DNA from: Chloroflexota bacterium
GTDB taxonomy: Bacteria; Chloroflexota; UBA11872; VXOZ01
Length of the DNA: 64,000 nucleotides
Reading direction: 5' to 3'
NCBI GenBank assembly: GCA_012270555.1
Contig: JAAXIC010000003.1
Location: 1-64,000 of the forward strand
Shown: positions 51,397-59,272 of the stretch, piece by piece
Position numbering within the stretch: position 1 is the stretch's first letter
Layout: each line of letters starts with the position of its first letter
Position numbers and translations under genes: made by a program
Notes under the pieces: generated by a model
Seen by the model: the letters and a program-made list of their open reading frames with translations, nothing else
Told to the model about the DNA's origin: nothing
The model's database searches: none

Positions 51397-51680
51397 GATA
51401 TGCACGTTGGGCGCGAGCTCCATTTTGGTAATTAGATGTACGAAAGAAACTACCGTGAAAACTCTAGGGGAACGGGAAGACTGCGGTTTGCATTGAGCAT
51501 GCTTGGGGGACTGCTAGGAAAGCTGCACGCGTCGCGAGACCAGCCAAGACTCTAGTGCGGGAGGCCAGCGCGTAGTTGCGGATGACCGTTAGCAAGTTTG
51601 ATGGATGACAAACGCGGGGACTAATGTGTCTGGGGGTGATTTGAAGGTGACGAGACTAAGTGAGGAATCATCTACGTATT

Positions 51681-51953
51681 TCAGCCGCCGAAGGGCAGCA
51701 GTTGAGCCAGACTTGAGAGCGCAACGGCGGCCGCGCCGATCGAAACGATCCACCACTTTATGCCGCGGATTTCGCCGTCCATGCCGGCAATCTTACCGTC
51801 TAACCTACCAATATCAGTCTTCAACTCAGCCTTCATCTGCGCAAGTTCGGCCTCGACTCGCGCAAGATCAGCCTTCGTGGCCAAGTGCTCATAGCCGCCT
51901 TCGATACGGCTTACCCGTTCACCGAGTGAACTCGTTTGCTCCGTGGTCGCCAA
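51681..51953 (-). CDS. Small coiled-coil protein with a C-terminal membrane helix
   Basis: A 90-residue protein. Residues 10-62 are a heptad-rich coiled coil (LGERVSRIEGGYEHLATKADLARVEAELAQMKAELKTDIGRLDGKIAGMDGEI). IKWWIVSIGAAAVALSSLAQLL forms one membrane helix near the end. The layout (MATTE..., ATKADLARVEAEL) is common among short proteins of unknown function in mobile or prophage-derived regions. It should sit in the inner membrane with the coil in the cytoplasm. No partner gene is visible. Confidence 0.7.
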   Translation of the reverse strand: MATTEQTSSLGERVSRIEGGYEHLATKADLARVEAELAQMKAELKTDIGRLDGKIAGMDGEIRGIKWWIVSIGAAAVALSSLAQLLPFGG

Positions 51954-52125
51954 AGTGCGTTCTCCAGGACTGCTCGTTCTTGTCTCTCTTTATACTACAT
52001 ATGTGTCATATACACAAGAGACAAATACTCTTGGAACGCGAAGGATTATGCGATACATCGTGGACAACCCCTACTCTTCTAGGTTCGTAGTCGACCTTCA
52101 ATGAGAGTGCAATTCGGGCTTGCGG

Positions 52126-53064
52126 CTAGTTCGTCTGGTAGCCGCGCTTGGCGTCCGGCAGGCCCACCGGCTTGCCGAGGGCTTCCGCCATGGCGCGGAC
52201 GTGGTAGGGCAGGGTGCCGCAGCACGCGCCGATGAATTCGATGCCGATGCCCTGCGCCTCTTTGGCGTACTCCGCCATGACGAAGCGGCTGAGCACACGC
52301 GGCTCCACGCTTGGGTAGAGGCCGGCGCGGCTGATCGCTTGATTGAAGACCTCGCCGGGTTCCAATTGATACGCGGTCGGCTGGACGCATATAGGTACTG
52401 AAACCGCCGCCCGAATGCGCCGCGCCATTTCGTTCATCGTCTGCCACGGGCGCATGCAGTTTAGTCCTACCACGTCGGCGCCGTTGTCCACCAGGCGCTT
52501 GGCTGCCTCCACCGGATCGTAGCCGTCGCGCGTGAACTCGCTGTCGCGGAACGTTAGGGTGACCACCGCCGGGACACCCGCCTCTTTCACGAAGGGAATG
52601 GCGATACTTGCTTCTTCCACGGAATAGAAAGTCTCGACGATGAAGACATCCACTTCCGGGTCCATCTGCTCGGAAACCCGTCGCGCAAAGAACTCCTGCG
52701 CCCGTTTGCGGTCGTCGGCATTCAGCGGCTCCCACTTGGACGAGCCGGAGTAGATGAATTGGCTGATGGTGCCGGCCACGTAGCGGTCCGGCCCGGCGGC
52801 CTCCCGCGCCAACTCTACGGCGACCTTGTGCAGTTCCTTTTCCCGTCCAAAGGGCCGCACGCCCCAGGACATGGCCTGCAGGAGCTCCGCGCCGGCGCGG
52901 GCGAACTCATGGTGCATCTCCAGCACGGCCTCCGGGTAGTCTAAGACTGCCATCGGAATATGGGAGGCATAGCTGCCTATCACCCGGCGCTCAAGCTCAA
53001 GGTAGTACGCGCCGTCACCCAGCAGCGGCCCCTGCGCGAGACGCTTGAGAAAATCCGCTTTCAC
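52126..53064 (-). CDS. Homocysteine S-methyltransferase family protein
   Basis: A 312-residue zinc-dependent methyltransferase domain protein (betaine-homocysteine methyltransferase / MetH N-domain type). It begins FLKRLAQGPLLGDGAYYLELERRVIGSYASHIPMAVLDYPEAVLEMHHEFARAGAELLQAMSWG. The zinc cysteines are in VVGLNCMRPW and FIGACCGTLPYHVRAM. The methyl donor may be betaine, S-methylmethionine or another methylated compound; it cannot be read from sequence. It is single, but lies 2-4 kb from the SAM-riboswitch unit that may make homocysteine, its probable substrate. Confidence 0.85.
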   Translation of the reverse strand: MKADFLKRLAQGPLLGDGAYYLELERRVIGSYASHIPMAVLDYPEAVLEMHHEFARAGAELLQAMSWGVRPFGREKELHKVAVELAREAAGPDRYVAGTISQFIYSGSSKWEPLNADDRKRAQEFFARRVSEQMDPEVDVFIVETFYSVEEASIAIPFVKEAGVPAVVTLTFRDSEFTRDGYDPVEAAKRLVDNGADVVGLNCMRPWQTMNEMARRIRAAVSVPICVQPTAYQLEPGEVFNQAISRAGLYPSVEPRVLSRFVMAEYAKEAQGIGIEFIGACCGTLPYHVRAMAEALGKPVGLPDAKRGYQTN

Positions 53065-53290
53065 CGGCCTGCTCCTTGTGGTTGCTCTTGTTCATGTCCC
53101 TATCATACTGGAATGAACGCACGGCATTGGTTCGTTCTCGCGCGAAACGCGCCGATTGGAATGAGTAAACTTTGGGGCGAACGGTGCATGGAAGAGAAGT
53201 GCCAGTGTGGTCTTTTGGCAGCGTGACAGCGGTTGCCACCCGCGCGCCTATTGAGGAGAGGCACGATACCTGCTAGAATGGCTTCGTGAA

Positions 53291-53367
53291 CGGGGCGTGG
53301 CTCAGCCTGGTAGAGCGCAGCGTTCGGGACGCTGAGGCCGGCGGTTCAAATCCGCCCGCCCCGACCA
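53291..53367 (+). tRNA. tRNA-Pro (anticodon CGG)
   Basis: A complete 77-nt cloverleaf. The acceptor stem CGGGGCG pairs with CGCCCCG, the D-loop contains AGCCTGGTAGAGC, and the anticodon arm CAGCG-TTCGGGA-CGCTG has CGG at the centre of its loop. The T arm is GGCGG-TTCAAAT-CCGCC, the discriminator is A and the CCA end is encoded (53365-53367). It reads proline codon CCG, a common codon in this GC-rich sequence. It stands alone. Confidence 0.97.
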
Positions 53368-53521
53368 AGCCGTGAGGCAAAGGTGTCGCTTTGCTCGTTT
53401 CGTTTACCATTGTTTACCCCTACCGTCCGCATTGCGGCTAAGTAGCACATGCACAGAGATGTGCCTGCCAAGCGAGAGGCAGCGAAGCCGTTGCCGCCGA
53501 TCAGCAACGGGAGGTTCTGGA

Positions 53522-53833
53522 ATGCAACAGCAACCGCAACAACCGTCTGTAGATAAGCTCATCATCGCTGTCGTGCGTAACGATGACGCCAATACCATCG
53601 TGGACGAACTGGTGAAGCGCCGCATCGGCAATACGCGCATCAATACCGCAGGGGGCGTCCTCCGGCGCGGTAACGTGACCCTGCTCGTCGGCGTGCCCGC
53701 CAGCCAGGTGGATGAGACCCTGGACGTGATCCGCGAAAACGTGAGCGGCCAGCCCCTCACAGGCAAAGGCCAGACCGGCGACAACCGCGGCGTCGCCTTC
53801 GTCATCGACGCCGGCCGCTACGTGCGGGTCTAG
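53522..53833 (+). CDS. darA: DarA/PstA-like cyclic-di-AMP receptor protein
   Basis: A 103-residue PII-like protein. DKLIIAVVRNDDANTIVDELVKRRIGNTRINTAGGVLRRGNVTLLVGVPASQVDETLDVIRENV matches the DarA pattern (AVVxxxD, TxxGGxLxxGNxTxxxGV), in which the ligand is cyclic-di-AMP, bound at subunit interfaces of a trimer. The frame begins at 53372, but the upstream residues read through the tRNA flank; ATG 53522 has GGGAGG at about 7-8 bp. The downstream partner of DarA is generally unknown, and no cyclase or phosphodiesterase is adjacent. Confidence 0.88.
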   Translation: MQQQPQQPSVDKLIIAVVRNDDANTIVDELVKRRIGNTRINTAGGVLRRGNVTLLVGVPASQVDETLDVIRENVSGQPLTGKGQTGDNRGVAFVIDAGRYVRV

Positions 53834-53845
53834 GGTTGGAAGAGT

Positions 53846-53932
53846 TCCCTCTCCCGATGGGGACCTTTGCGTAACCCTAGCGGAAGCGAGAAAGTTCCCT
53901 CTCCCACCGGGAGAGGGTTAGGGTGAGGGGGG
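53846..53932. repeat. Two CCCTCTCC palindromic repeats between darA and the isomerase gene
   Basis: GTTCCCTCTCCCGATGGGGA (about 53846) and CCCTCTCCCACCGGGAGAGG followed by GTTAGGGTGAGGGG (about 53894-53930). They form hairpins between convergent genes and may also end transcription on both sides, although no T run is present. Confidence 0.6.
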
Positions 53933-53941
53933 AATCTCGCC

Positions 53942-54733
53942 TCACACACCCTTCGACGTCAGGAACTCCAAGCTCGACCGCAGGCAATCGAAGGGGTCGC
54001 GCCGGCAGGTGTCCTGTTCCACGGCATACCATTGCACCCCTGTCTCGTTTCCTGCGGCGATGATGCCGTCCCAGTCCAGGTTACCCTCGCCTACCGGACA
54101 CATGACCGGCCCGTCCTCGGCGGTTACTTCCTTGTCCTTGGCGTGGATCACCGGCACGCGGCCGGAGGCCTGCCTGAGCAGGCGCTCAGGATTGGCGCCG
54201 GCATGCGCGACCCAATAGACGTCGAATTCCAGCGTAAAGTCCGGCCCGCCTTCTTCAATGAAGATGTCGATCAGGGTCTTCGGTCCGGGAGCGATGCGTT
54301 CGAACTCATGGGAGTGGTTGTGGTAGCCAAAGGTCAGACCGGCGGCCTTGAGCTTCTGGATGACGGGCTGCGCCGCCGCGAGGAACGCACGGTAGCCCGC
54401 CTCGCCCTGGCTGCGGTACGGCTGAGGGATGCCGCCAATGGCAACGTAATCACATGCCAACACGCCGTGGTAGTCGATCTCGGCCTGCGTGTTGTTTGCC
54501 AGGTCGTCCCAACTGCGGTGGGTGGCGATACAGCGAATGCCGTTGTCGTCCAGCATCTGCTTGGCTTCGTGCACCGTGATCTCCGGGTCTGCGCTCTCCA
54601 GCGCGCCAATGGCGGAGAATTGCGCAGCCTCGTAGCCTATGCTGCTGACCTTTCGCAGCGATTCGGCTAAATCCTGGCGAGTCTTCGTGTGGTCCCGAAC
54701 CGTGTACATTTGTGCCGCCACTTTGCTCGGCAT
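53942..54733 (-). CDS. Sugar phosphate isomerase/epimerase family protein (xylose-isomerase-like TIM barrel)
   Basis: A 263-residue TIM-barrel protein. KVAAQMYTVRDHTKTRQDLAESLRKVSSIGYEAAQF starts the fold. Metal-binding positions follow the family: YHNHSHEF with histidines and glutamate, FTLEFDVYWVAHAGANPERLL with the E and D, VPVIHAKDKE and the final AVEQD. Members act on sugars, inositols and their phosphates, often beside Gfo/Idh/MocA dehydrogenases, but the window's oxidoreductase is 44 kb away. Start ATG 54733. Substrate unknown. Confidence 0.87.
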   Translation of the reverse strand: MPSKVAAQMYTVRDHTKTRQDLAESLRKVSSIGYEAAQFSAIGALESADPEITVHEAKQMLDDNGIRCIATHRSWDDLANNTQAEIDYHGVLACDYVAIGGIPQPYRSQGEAGYRAFLAAAQPVIQKLKAAGLTFGYHNHSHEFERIAPGPKTLIDIFIEEGGPDFTLEFDVYWVAHAGANPERLLRQASGRVPVIHAKDKEVTAEDGPVMCPVGEGNLDWDGIIAAGNETGVQWYAVEQDTCRRDPFDCLRSSLEFLTSKGV

Positions 54734-54846
54734 GGGCTGTCTCCTTGTAGTCGTCGTTTCCGTTATGGCTTTCGCCGTGGGTCTGCTCTCACGTGATTAT
54801 ATACCTTCTGCTGGAGGCCCCGTTGCCGGGACGCCGGGTGGGTTGG

Positions 54847-54884
54847 GAGACGTAGGGGCACGATATATCGTGCCCCTACGTCTC
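54847..54884. repeat. 28-bp palindrome, copy 4, extended to 38 bp
   Basis: The core 54852-54879 is identical to copy 1. Here the symmetry runs on for five more base pairs on each side (GAGAC ... GTCTC). It lies between the isomerase and carrier genes. Confidence 0.85.
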
Positions 54885-54986
54885 GTGGGTGGACCACATT
54901 CGTGGGAATCTTCAGCGGCGCGCAACTTACCGTCGCACGCCGCTGCACCATTTCGCCAAATTAGTAACGGCTCGTTGGCAATTGGC

Positions 54987-55271
54987 CTAAGCCGCTCCGC
55001 CGGAGACGGCAGGGACGATGGAGACCTCATCGCCGTCGCTAAGCGAGGTCGCTAGGCCGTCCATAAAGCGGATGTCCTCGCCGCGCACGTAGATGTTGAT
55101 GAAGCGGCGCAGTTCGCCGTCCTCGTCGCACATGCGGTCTTTGAAGCCCTCGTGGGCCTCGTCCAGCTTGGTAATCAACTCTTCGATAGTGCTCGCCCCT
55201 TCCACCGTGACCTCGGCCTTGCCGCCGGCCAGAGGACGGAGCGGGGTGGGAATCTTTACGGCATTTGCCAT
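54987..55271 (-). CDS. MoaD/ThiS family sulfur carrier ending in GGAA
   Basis: A 94-residue ubiquitin-fold carrier: VKIPTPLRPLAGGKAEVTVEG, STIEELITKLDEAHEGFKDR, ELRRFINIYVRGEDIRFMDGLATSLSDGDEVSIVPAVSGGAA. The family's functional end is Gly-Gly; here two alanines follow. In Wolinella, HcyS is likewise made with a terminal alanine that a metalloprotease (HcyD) removes before thiocarboxylation for homocysteine synthesis. The gene follows the threonine-synthase-like gene by 25 bp under a SAM-I riboswitch. Its job is therefore more likely in methionine or cysteine synthesis than in molybdopterin. GAAGGA lies 7 bp before ATG. Confidence 0.88.
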   Translation of the reverse strand: MANAVKIPTPLRPLAGGKAEVTVEGASTIEELITKLDEAHEGFKDRMCDEDGELRRFINIYVRGEDIRFMDGLATSLSDGDEVSIVPAVSGGAA

Positions 55272-55296
55272 GGTTTAGTCCTTCGTCTCCTTATGC

Positions 55297-56559
55297 TTAC
55301 ACGGTAACAGGGGTGCGTTCCAGACCGCGCACCGCTGCTTCGAATGACTCTACGTGCGGCTCGACTTGGATAGTCAGATCGAGCGAATCGGAAACCGCCT
55401 CTTGCGCCTTGAGGCCGTTGCCCGTGACGTAGGCTACCGTGACCTCGTCCGGCGCGATTTGGCCGCTTTCCGCCAGCTTCTTGAGGGTTGCGATGGTCAC
55501 GCCGCCCGCGGGCTCGGTGAAGACGCCTTCCGTCGAGGCCAGCAGCTTGATGGCATCCACCACCTCTTCGTCGGTGACGGATTCAATGACGCCGCCGGTA
55601 TCCTGCGCAATCTTCACGGCATAGTAGCCGTCGGCGGGATTGCCGATAGCCAGCGAATGGGCAATCGTCGTCGGCAGCTTCACCGGGCGGATGGCGGTGG
55701 TATTGGCCGCGTAGGCCTGCGCCACGGGACTGCACCCCTCGCCTTGCGCGCCGGAGATGCGCGTATGCGGCGTGCCGTCCAGCAGCCCAACTTTGTACAG
55801 CTCGTTCAGCCCCTTGTAGACCTTGGTGTAGAGCGAGCCGGAGGCGATGGGTGCCACGATGTGGTCCGGTGCGCGCCAGCCAAGCTGTTCTACCACCTCG
55901 AACGCCAGCGTCTTGGAGCCTTCCGAATAGAAGGGGCGGATGTTGATGTTGACGAACGCCCAGGAGTAGCGGTCGGCAAGCTCACTGCAGAGGCGGTTCA
56001 ACTCGTCGTAGGTACCTGCCACCGAGACCAGGGTCGCGCCGTACACCGCCGCGTTCACCACCTTGCCGTGCTCCACCGTGTGAGGCAGGAAGACAAACGT
56101 GCGCAGGCCGTTGCGCACGCCGGCGGCGGCCGTTGCGCTGGCCAAATTGCCGGTGGAAGCGCAGGCAAATGTATCGAACCCAAACTCCTTGGCCTTCGCT
56201 ACCGCCACCGAGACTACGCGGTCCTTGAAGGAAAAGGTCGGGTTCACGCTATCGTTCTTGACGTAAAGTTCCTTCAGGCCCAGGGCTTTGCCCAGGTTGG
56301 GCGCGGGCTGCAAGGGGGTAAACCCCACGCGCCAGTTCAGGTCTTCGCCGTGCTCCACGGGCAACAGGTCTTTGTAGCGCCACAGCGAAATCGGCCCCTG
56401 CGCGATCTTCTCGTGACTCGTGATTTCACGAATGGCATCGTAATCGTACTCGACCTCCAATGGGCCGAAACAGAAGGAACAGACGTGTGTCGGCTGCACG
56501 GGATAGCGCTCATCGCACTCCCGACACTTCAGTCCCTTAATGCGTGCTACTTCACTCAT
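55297..56559 (-). CDS. thrC: Threonine-synthase-like PLP enzyme under SAM-riboswitch control
   Basis: A 420-residue fold-type II PLP enzyme with an N-terminal zinc ribbon (C12, C15, C27, C30 in LKCRECDERYPVQPTHVCSFC). The PLP lysine is K112 in NDSVNPTFSFKDRVVSVAVAKA, followed by CASTGNLASATAAAGVRNG, a phosphate-binding IASGSLYTKVYKGL region and GVFTEPAGGVTIATLKKL. By similarity it is threonine synthase (O-phosphohomoserine to threonine). However, its upstream SAM-I riboswitch and its coupling to a GGAA-tailed sulfur carrier suggest it may replace the phosphate of O-phosphohomoserine with protein-bound sulfide to make homocysteine, as CysM does with O-phosphoserine and CysO. The chemistry is inferred. 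Confidence 0.85.
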   Translation of the reverse strand: MSEVARIKGLKCRECDERYPVQPTHVCSFCFGPLEVEYDYDAIREITSHEKIAQGPISLWRYKDLLPVEHGEDLNWRVGFTPLQPAPNLGKALGLKELYVKNDSVNPTFSFKDRVVSVAVAKAKEFGFDTFACASTGNLASATAAAGVRNGLRTFVFLPHTVEHGKVVNAAVYGATLVSVAGTYDELNRLCSELADRYSWAFVNINIRPFYSEGSKTLAFEVVEQLGWRAPDHIVAPIASGSLYTKVYKGLNELYKVGLLDGTPHTRISGAQGEGCSPVAQAYAANTTAIRPVKLPTTIAHSLAIGNPADGYYAVKIAQDTGGVIESVTDEEVVDAIKLLASTEGVFTEPAGGVTIATLKKLAESGQIAPDEVTVAYVTGNGLKAQEAVSDSLDLTIQVEPHVESFEAAVRGLERTPVTV

Positions 56560-56984
56560 GACTCGATATCTTCCTCTTGCGAATGCTCATTCAAATCAAT
56601 TGCAGCGACGTGCTCAGATCGATTGCTTTGTTTTGATCGCTGTTGCTCTTGCCGCTTGCTCCCCATCCCCCAAACTGCCGCTGTTCTCTTTGTCCGGCGT
56701 CTACCGTTGCTCTTTCTCCCTCTCCCACAGGGAGAGGGCCGGGGTGAGGGTCTGGGGCTTGCCGCGCCCATTGCGCGCGCAGGCTCAGCAAAGATTATGT
56801 TGCTATACAGTGCGCCCGCAGCGGGGCATGCGGGGCAAGCCGCCGGCATCGGTCATGGTCGCGTGTTTCTTCCAAGCGGTTAGCGCAGCGCCGTACGGCA
56901 TCGCCGCCCCTCCCGTGGGAAGCGCGTCATTCTGAGCTTGCGACCCTTGTTGCGGTCGAGGCTCTTGTAGCAGTGAATTCCTCA
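56560..56984. repeat. Leader region between riboswitch and threonine-synthase-like gene, with one repeat
   Basis: About 425 bp with no convincing gene. 56718-56756 is a CCCTCTCCCACAGGGAGAGG copy followed by GCCGGGGTGAGGG. The gap between terminator and start codon is unusually long for a riboswitch, and may have been lengthened by this repeat. Confidence 0.5.
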
Positions 56985-57027
56985 TTAAATAAGAACAACC
57001 CCTTTCTCTTTCCTTATAGAGAGGGGT
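56985..57027 (-). terminator. Expression-platform terminator of the SAM-I riboswitch
   Basis: On the minus strand ACCCCTCTCT, loop ATAAGGAA, AGAGAAAGGGGT (10 bp with a 2-nt bulge), then TGTTCTTATTT. The left arm CCCCT can also pair with AAGGGG just after the aptamer's GATAAG strand, giving an antiterminator. It is the SAM-on / transcription-off design typical of S-box leaders. Confidence 0.6.
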
Positions 57028-57047
57028 CGTATATCGCAATATTTCCC

Positions 57048-57162
57048 CTTATCTTGCCCCAATGCGCATGGGGCCGGAATTGGCACCCTGTCGTGGACAC
57101 AATCATCGTCCACCGGGATGCCGGGCTTCATAGGGCCGTCTCCCTCCACCTCTCTTGATAAG
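57048..57162 (-). ncRNA. SAM-I (S-box) riboswitch
   Basis: Reading the minus strand: CTTATCAAGAGAGGTGGAGG, GACGGCCCTATGAAGCCCGG, CATCCCGGTGGACGATG..., GGTGCCAATTCC, GGCCCCATGCGCATTGGGGC and AAGATAAG. These are the conserved S-box blocks in the correct order. P1 is CTTATC (57162-57157) with GATAAG (57053-57048). It binds S-adenosylmethionine and normally lowers expression of methionine and sulfur genes when SAM is plentiful. The genes downstream in this direction are the threonine-synthase-like and MoaD-like genes. Confidence 0.95.
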
Positions 57163-57236
57163 GCAACGGTTATTCACTTGTTAATGCTCGCAGGCTCCCG
57201 GCGCTTGCGCCTCGTGCCTGCACCTCATTCCTGAGT

Positions 57237-57265
57237 ATGCTAACACAGCCCCGCAGGGTCGTCAA
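57237..57265 (-). promoter_or_regulatory. Promoter of the SAM-riboswitch transcription unit
   Basis: On the minus strand TTGACG (57265-57260), exactly 17 bp, then TAGCAT (57242-57237). Transcription would start near 57230, about 70 nt before the aptamer. Confidence 0.6.
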
Positions 57266-57480
57266 ACGCTGGGCCGCCCACCCCCTCACAAGTCTACGCC
57301 TCGAGGGCAACGCGGTACAATTGAATCAATGCGTGTCTGCACGGTGCCACTCACTCTTAGCGTACAGGCTGCGAGCCTGACACAGGCGCAAGCCACCATT
57401 CCCACGGGAGTTCCTCGCTGGGCGCGCTTCCCGTATCGGCATAATAGCCCAGCAATGCTCACAGGAGAAAGCATTCCAAT

Positions 57481-58191
57481 ATGGCTACAACAAGCCTCCC
57501 TGACGGCCTCGTCCCCGCCGGCAGTTCTCTAGAATTCACGGAAGACTCCATTCCCGCGGCCCTGCAGGAGGAACACGCCTTGGGTCCCGGGCATTGGGGC
57601 GTGCTGCACGTGTTTGAGGGGCAGGTGTGCTTCGTAGACCTCTCAACCGGCGAGGAGACCGACGTGACCGCGCCCGACCATGCCGTCATCCGGCCGGAAG
57701 CGCCCCATCACCTGCGCGTCTCCGGGCCGGTGCGCTGTCGTATCGACTTTTTTCGCAAGCCGGAGGACGCCTCCGCCATGCGCACGCCCGGCAGCTTTGC
57801 CGAAGAGGAAGTGAAGCGGAGTTTTGCGCGCTGCGAGGCCGCCGGCGACTTTGCGGAGACCTTCTACACTACCTTCATGAACGCCTCTCCCGCAATCGCG
57901 CCGTTCTTTGCCCAAACGGAGTTTGGCAGACAGCGCCAACTGCTGCGGGACTCGGTGTATCTGATGGTGACGCACGACGTTTCCGACCCCGAAATGCGGG
58001 CCTTGCTCGACAAGCTGGGCGGTCTCCACAGCCGCGCCGGCCGCAACATCGCGCCCAAGCTCTACGAACTCTGGCTCGACAGCATCTGCGACACCGTCAA
58101 GCAACTCGACCCGGAATGGTCGCAATCCCTCGAAGACCACTGGCGCGTGCGCCTGCGCGCGGGCATGCAGATCATCATGGCGGCGTACTGA
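57481..58191 (+). CDS. DUF1971 (TehB-type cupin) fused to a globin domain
   Basis: A 236-residue two-domain protein. Residues 1-92 match DUF1971, the small cupin-like domain often attached to tellurite-resistance TehB: LPDGLVPAGSSLEFTEDSIPAALQEEHALGPGHWGVLHVFEGQVCFVD, APDHAVIRPEAPHHLRVSGPVRCRIDFFR. Residues ~108-236 match a bacterial single-domain globin, with the phenylalanine pair PFFAQTEF (CD1 region), LLRDSVYLMV helix E, the proximal histidine H183 in GLHSRAGRNIAPKLY and a long final helix. Haem binding is therefore likely. AGGAG is 13 bp before the ATG, rather far. A role in gas or redox sensing, or NO/peroxide detoxification, is possible. Confidence 0.75.
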   Translation: MATTSLPDGLVPAGSSLEFTEDSIPAALQEEHALGPGHWGVLHVFEGQVCFVDLSTGEETDVTAPDHAVIRPEAPHHLRVSGPVRCRIDFFRKPEDASAMRTPGSFAEEEVKRSFARCEAAGDFAETFYTTFMNASPAIAPFFAQTEFGRQRQLLRDSVYLMVTHDVSDPEMRALLDKLGGLHSRAGRNIAPKLYELWLDSICDTVKQLDPEWSQSLEDHWRVRLRAGMQIIMAAY

Positions 58192-58381
58192 GAGGGGCTG
58201 GGCGATCTCCGCAAGCAGGCCGGCCAGTGGATACATTTAAGACTATTTGAAGCGTGAAAGTGAATAGCAAGTTGCGACAGACTACAAAAAGGCGGTCTTT
58301 GACCTGCAGTGACTTGTTACATTGGCGTTAAGAGTGGCTTTGGCTAGGAACCAAGTCAATTCTCATCGCAGTGAGACAGAA

Positions 58382-58410
58382 TTGAATTGACGAAGAGTAC
58401 ACTGTACACT
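58382..58410 (+). promoter_or_regulatory. Promoter of the 79-residue/retropepsin pair
   Basis: TTGAAT (58382-58387), 17 bp, TACACT (58405-58410), about 43 bp before the first gene. Confidence 0.4.
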
Positions 58411-58452
58411 TTCACTTGCAGCGGAGTTAGGAGCGTTTAAGGAGCCATGGTG

Positions 58453-58689
58453 ATGGACGAGCTAGCGCAAGAGTATGCCGTCTTCGAATCCAAGCGAGAG
58501 GAGCTAGAAGCTGCTCACACAGGTAAGTATGTACTTATCAAGAGTGACGAGATTATTGGAACCTTTGATACGCTCGACGATGCGCTGCGCATTGCCGTCA
58601 AGAGATTTGGCAGGGGCCCATATCTCATAGAGGAAATAGGCTTGCCTGTGCCCGAAACGGTATTGCCAATGTCCTATGGCGCGCATTGA
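58453..58689 (+). CDS. Small hypothetical protein upstream of a retropepsin-like protease
   Basis: A 78-residue soluble protein: MDELAQEYAVFESKREELEA, HTGKYVLIKSDEIIGTFDTLDDALRIAVKRFGRGPYLIEEIG. The GKYVLIKxxEIIGxFDTxxDAxxxA core resembles small DUF5678-type proteins, often encoded next to retroviral-type aspartyl proteases. AAGGAG is 8 bp before ATG 58453, so this is preferred to the ATG at 58447. Its TGA overlaps the next gene's ATG, so translation is coupled. Confidence 0.75.
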   Translation: MDELAQEYAVFESKREELEAAHTGKYVLIKSDEIIGTFDTLDDALRIAVKRFGRGPYLIEEIGLPVPETVLPMSYGAH

Positions 58690-59135
58690 TGAAGCAGGTG
58701 AGCTGTGGTGCTGGCGACTCCGGTTCTCTGATGATAGAGGGCCCGATGTTGCGTGTGCGGATAGGCTTCGACCCGGACTACTTTCTTGGCAAGAATCCTT
58801 TTCCGTCATTGCCGCCAACTGACCTTCCGGCGCTCGTAGATACCGGGGCAACGTATAGTGCCATCGATTCGGCACTGGGGACCTACCTTGGCTTGCCGCG
58901 GGTAGGCACTACGCGCGTATCAGGGGCCCATGGCAGCGGTGAGCTTCCTCTTTATGCTGCCCAAGTCTACGTCATCGACTTGGATTACACGATGACCGGT
59001 CGATTCGCCGGGGCGCATCTTTCTAGCGGGAACCAGAAGTGCCTGGCTGTGCTTGGCAGGTCTTTTCTCCGCGACTTTACGATGGTCTACGAAGGCCACT
59101 CCGGGCGCGTGCTCATTCACCGTTCGCCAACGTAG
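58689..59135 (+). CDS. Retropepsin-like aspartyl protease domain protein
   Basis: A 148-residue protein with the single-domain aspartyl protease motif ALVDTGATYSAID (DTG active site). The later hydrophobic-hydrophobic-Gly segment is CLAVLGRSFLRDFTMVYEG, matching the GRDxL-like turn of retropepsins. It would work as a homodimer. No membrane segment or signal is present. Coupled to the preceding 78-residue gene by the TGATG junction. The partner may be substrate or regulator. The biological role of such bacterial pairs is unknown. Confidence 0.8.
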   Translation: MKQVSCGAGDSGSLMIEGPMLRVRIGFDPDYFLGKNPFPSLPPTDLPALVDTGATYSAIDSALGTYLGLPRVGTTRVSGAHGSGELPLYAAQVYVIDLDYTMTGRFAGAHLSSGNQKCLAVLGRSFLRDFTMVYEGHSGRVLIHRSPT

Positions 59136-59272
59136 ACTTCCCGCATGGCCGCAGTCTTTGACAGCCGCCACTCCGCTGACTGCGGAGAGACGCGGCTGCA
59201 CCTACGTGTGGCCCCCTGGGTGTGCTAGTATACGGTATCCCAAGTAACGCAGGGAGGAGGCATAGTAACCCC

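Noticed and set aside
54987-55271. Molybdopterin-synthase small subunit as the role of the GGAA carrier
   Set aside because: It is in a SAM-riboswitch unit with a PLP enzyme and no moa gene. The moaE-linked carrier at 37447 is the better candidate for molybdopterin.
56803-57039. 78-codon minus-strand frame between the riboswitch and the threonine-synthase-like gene
   Set aside because: It overlaps the expression-platform terminator and has no protein-like conservation or ribosome site.
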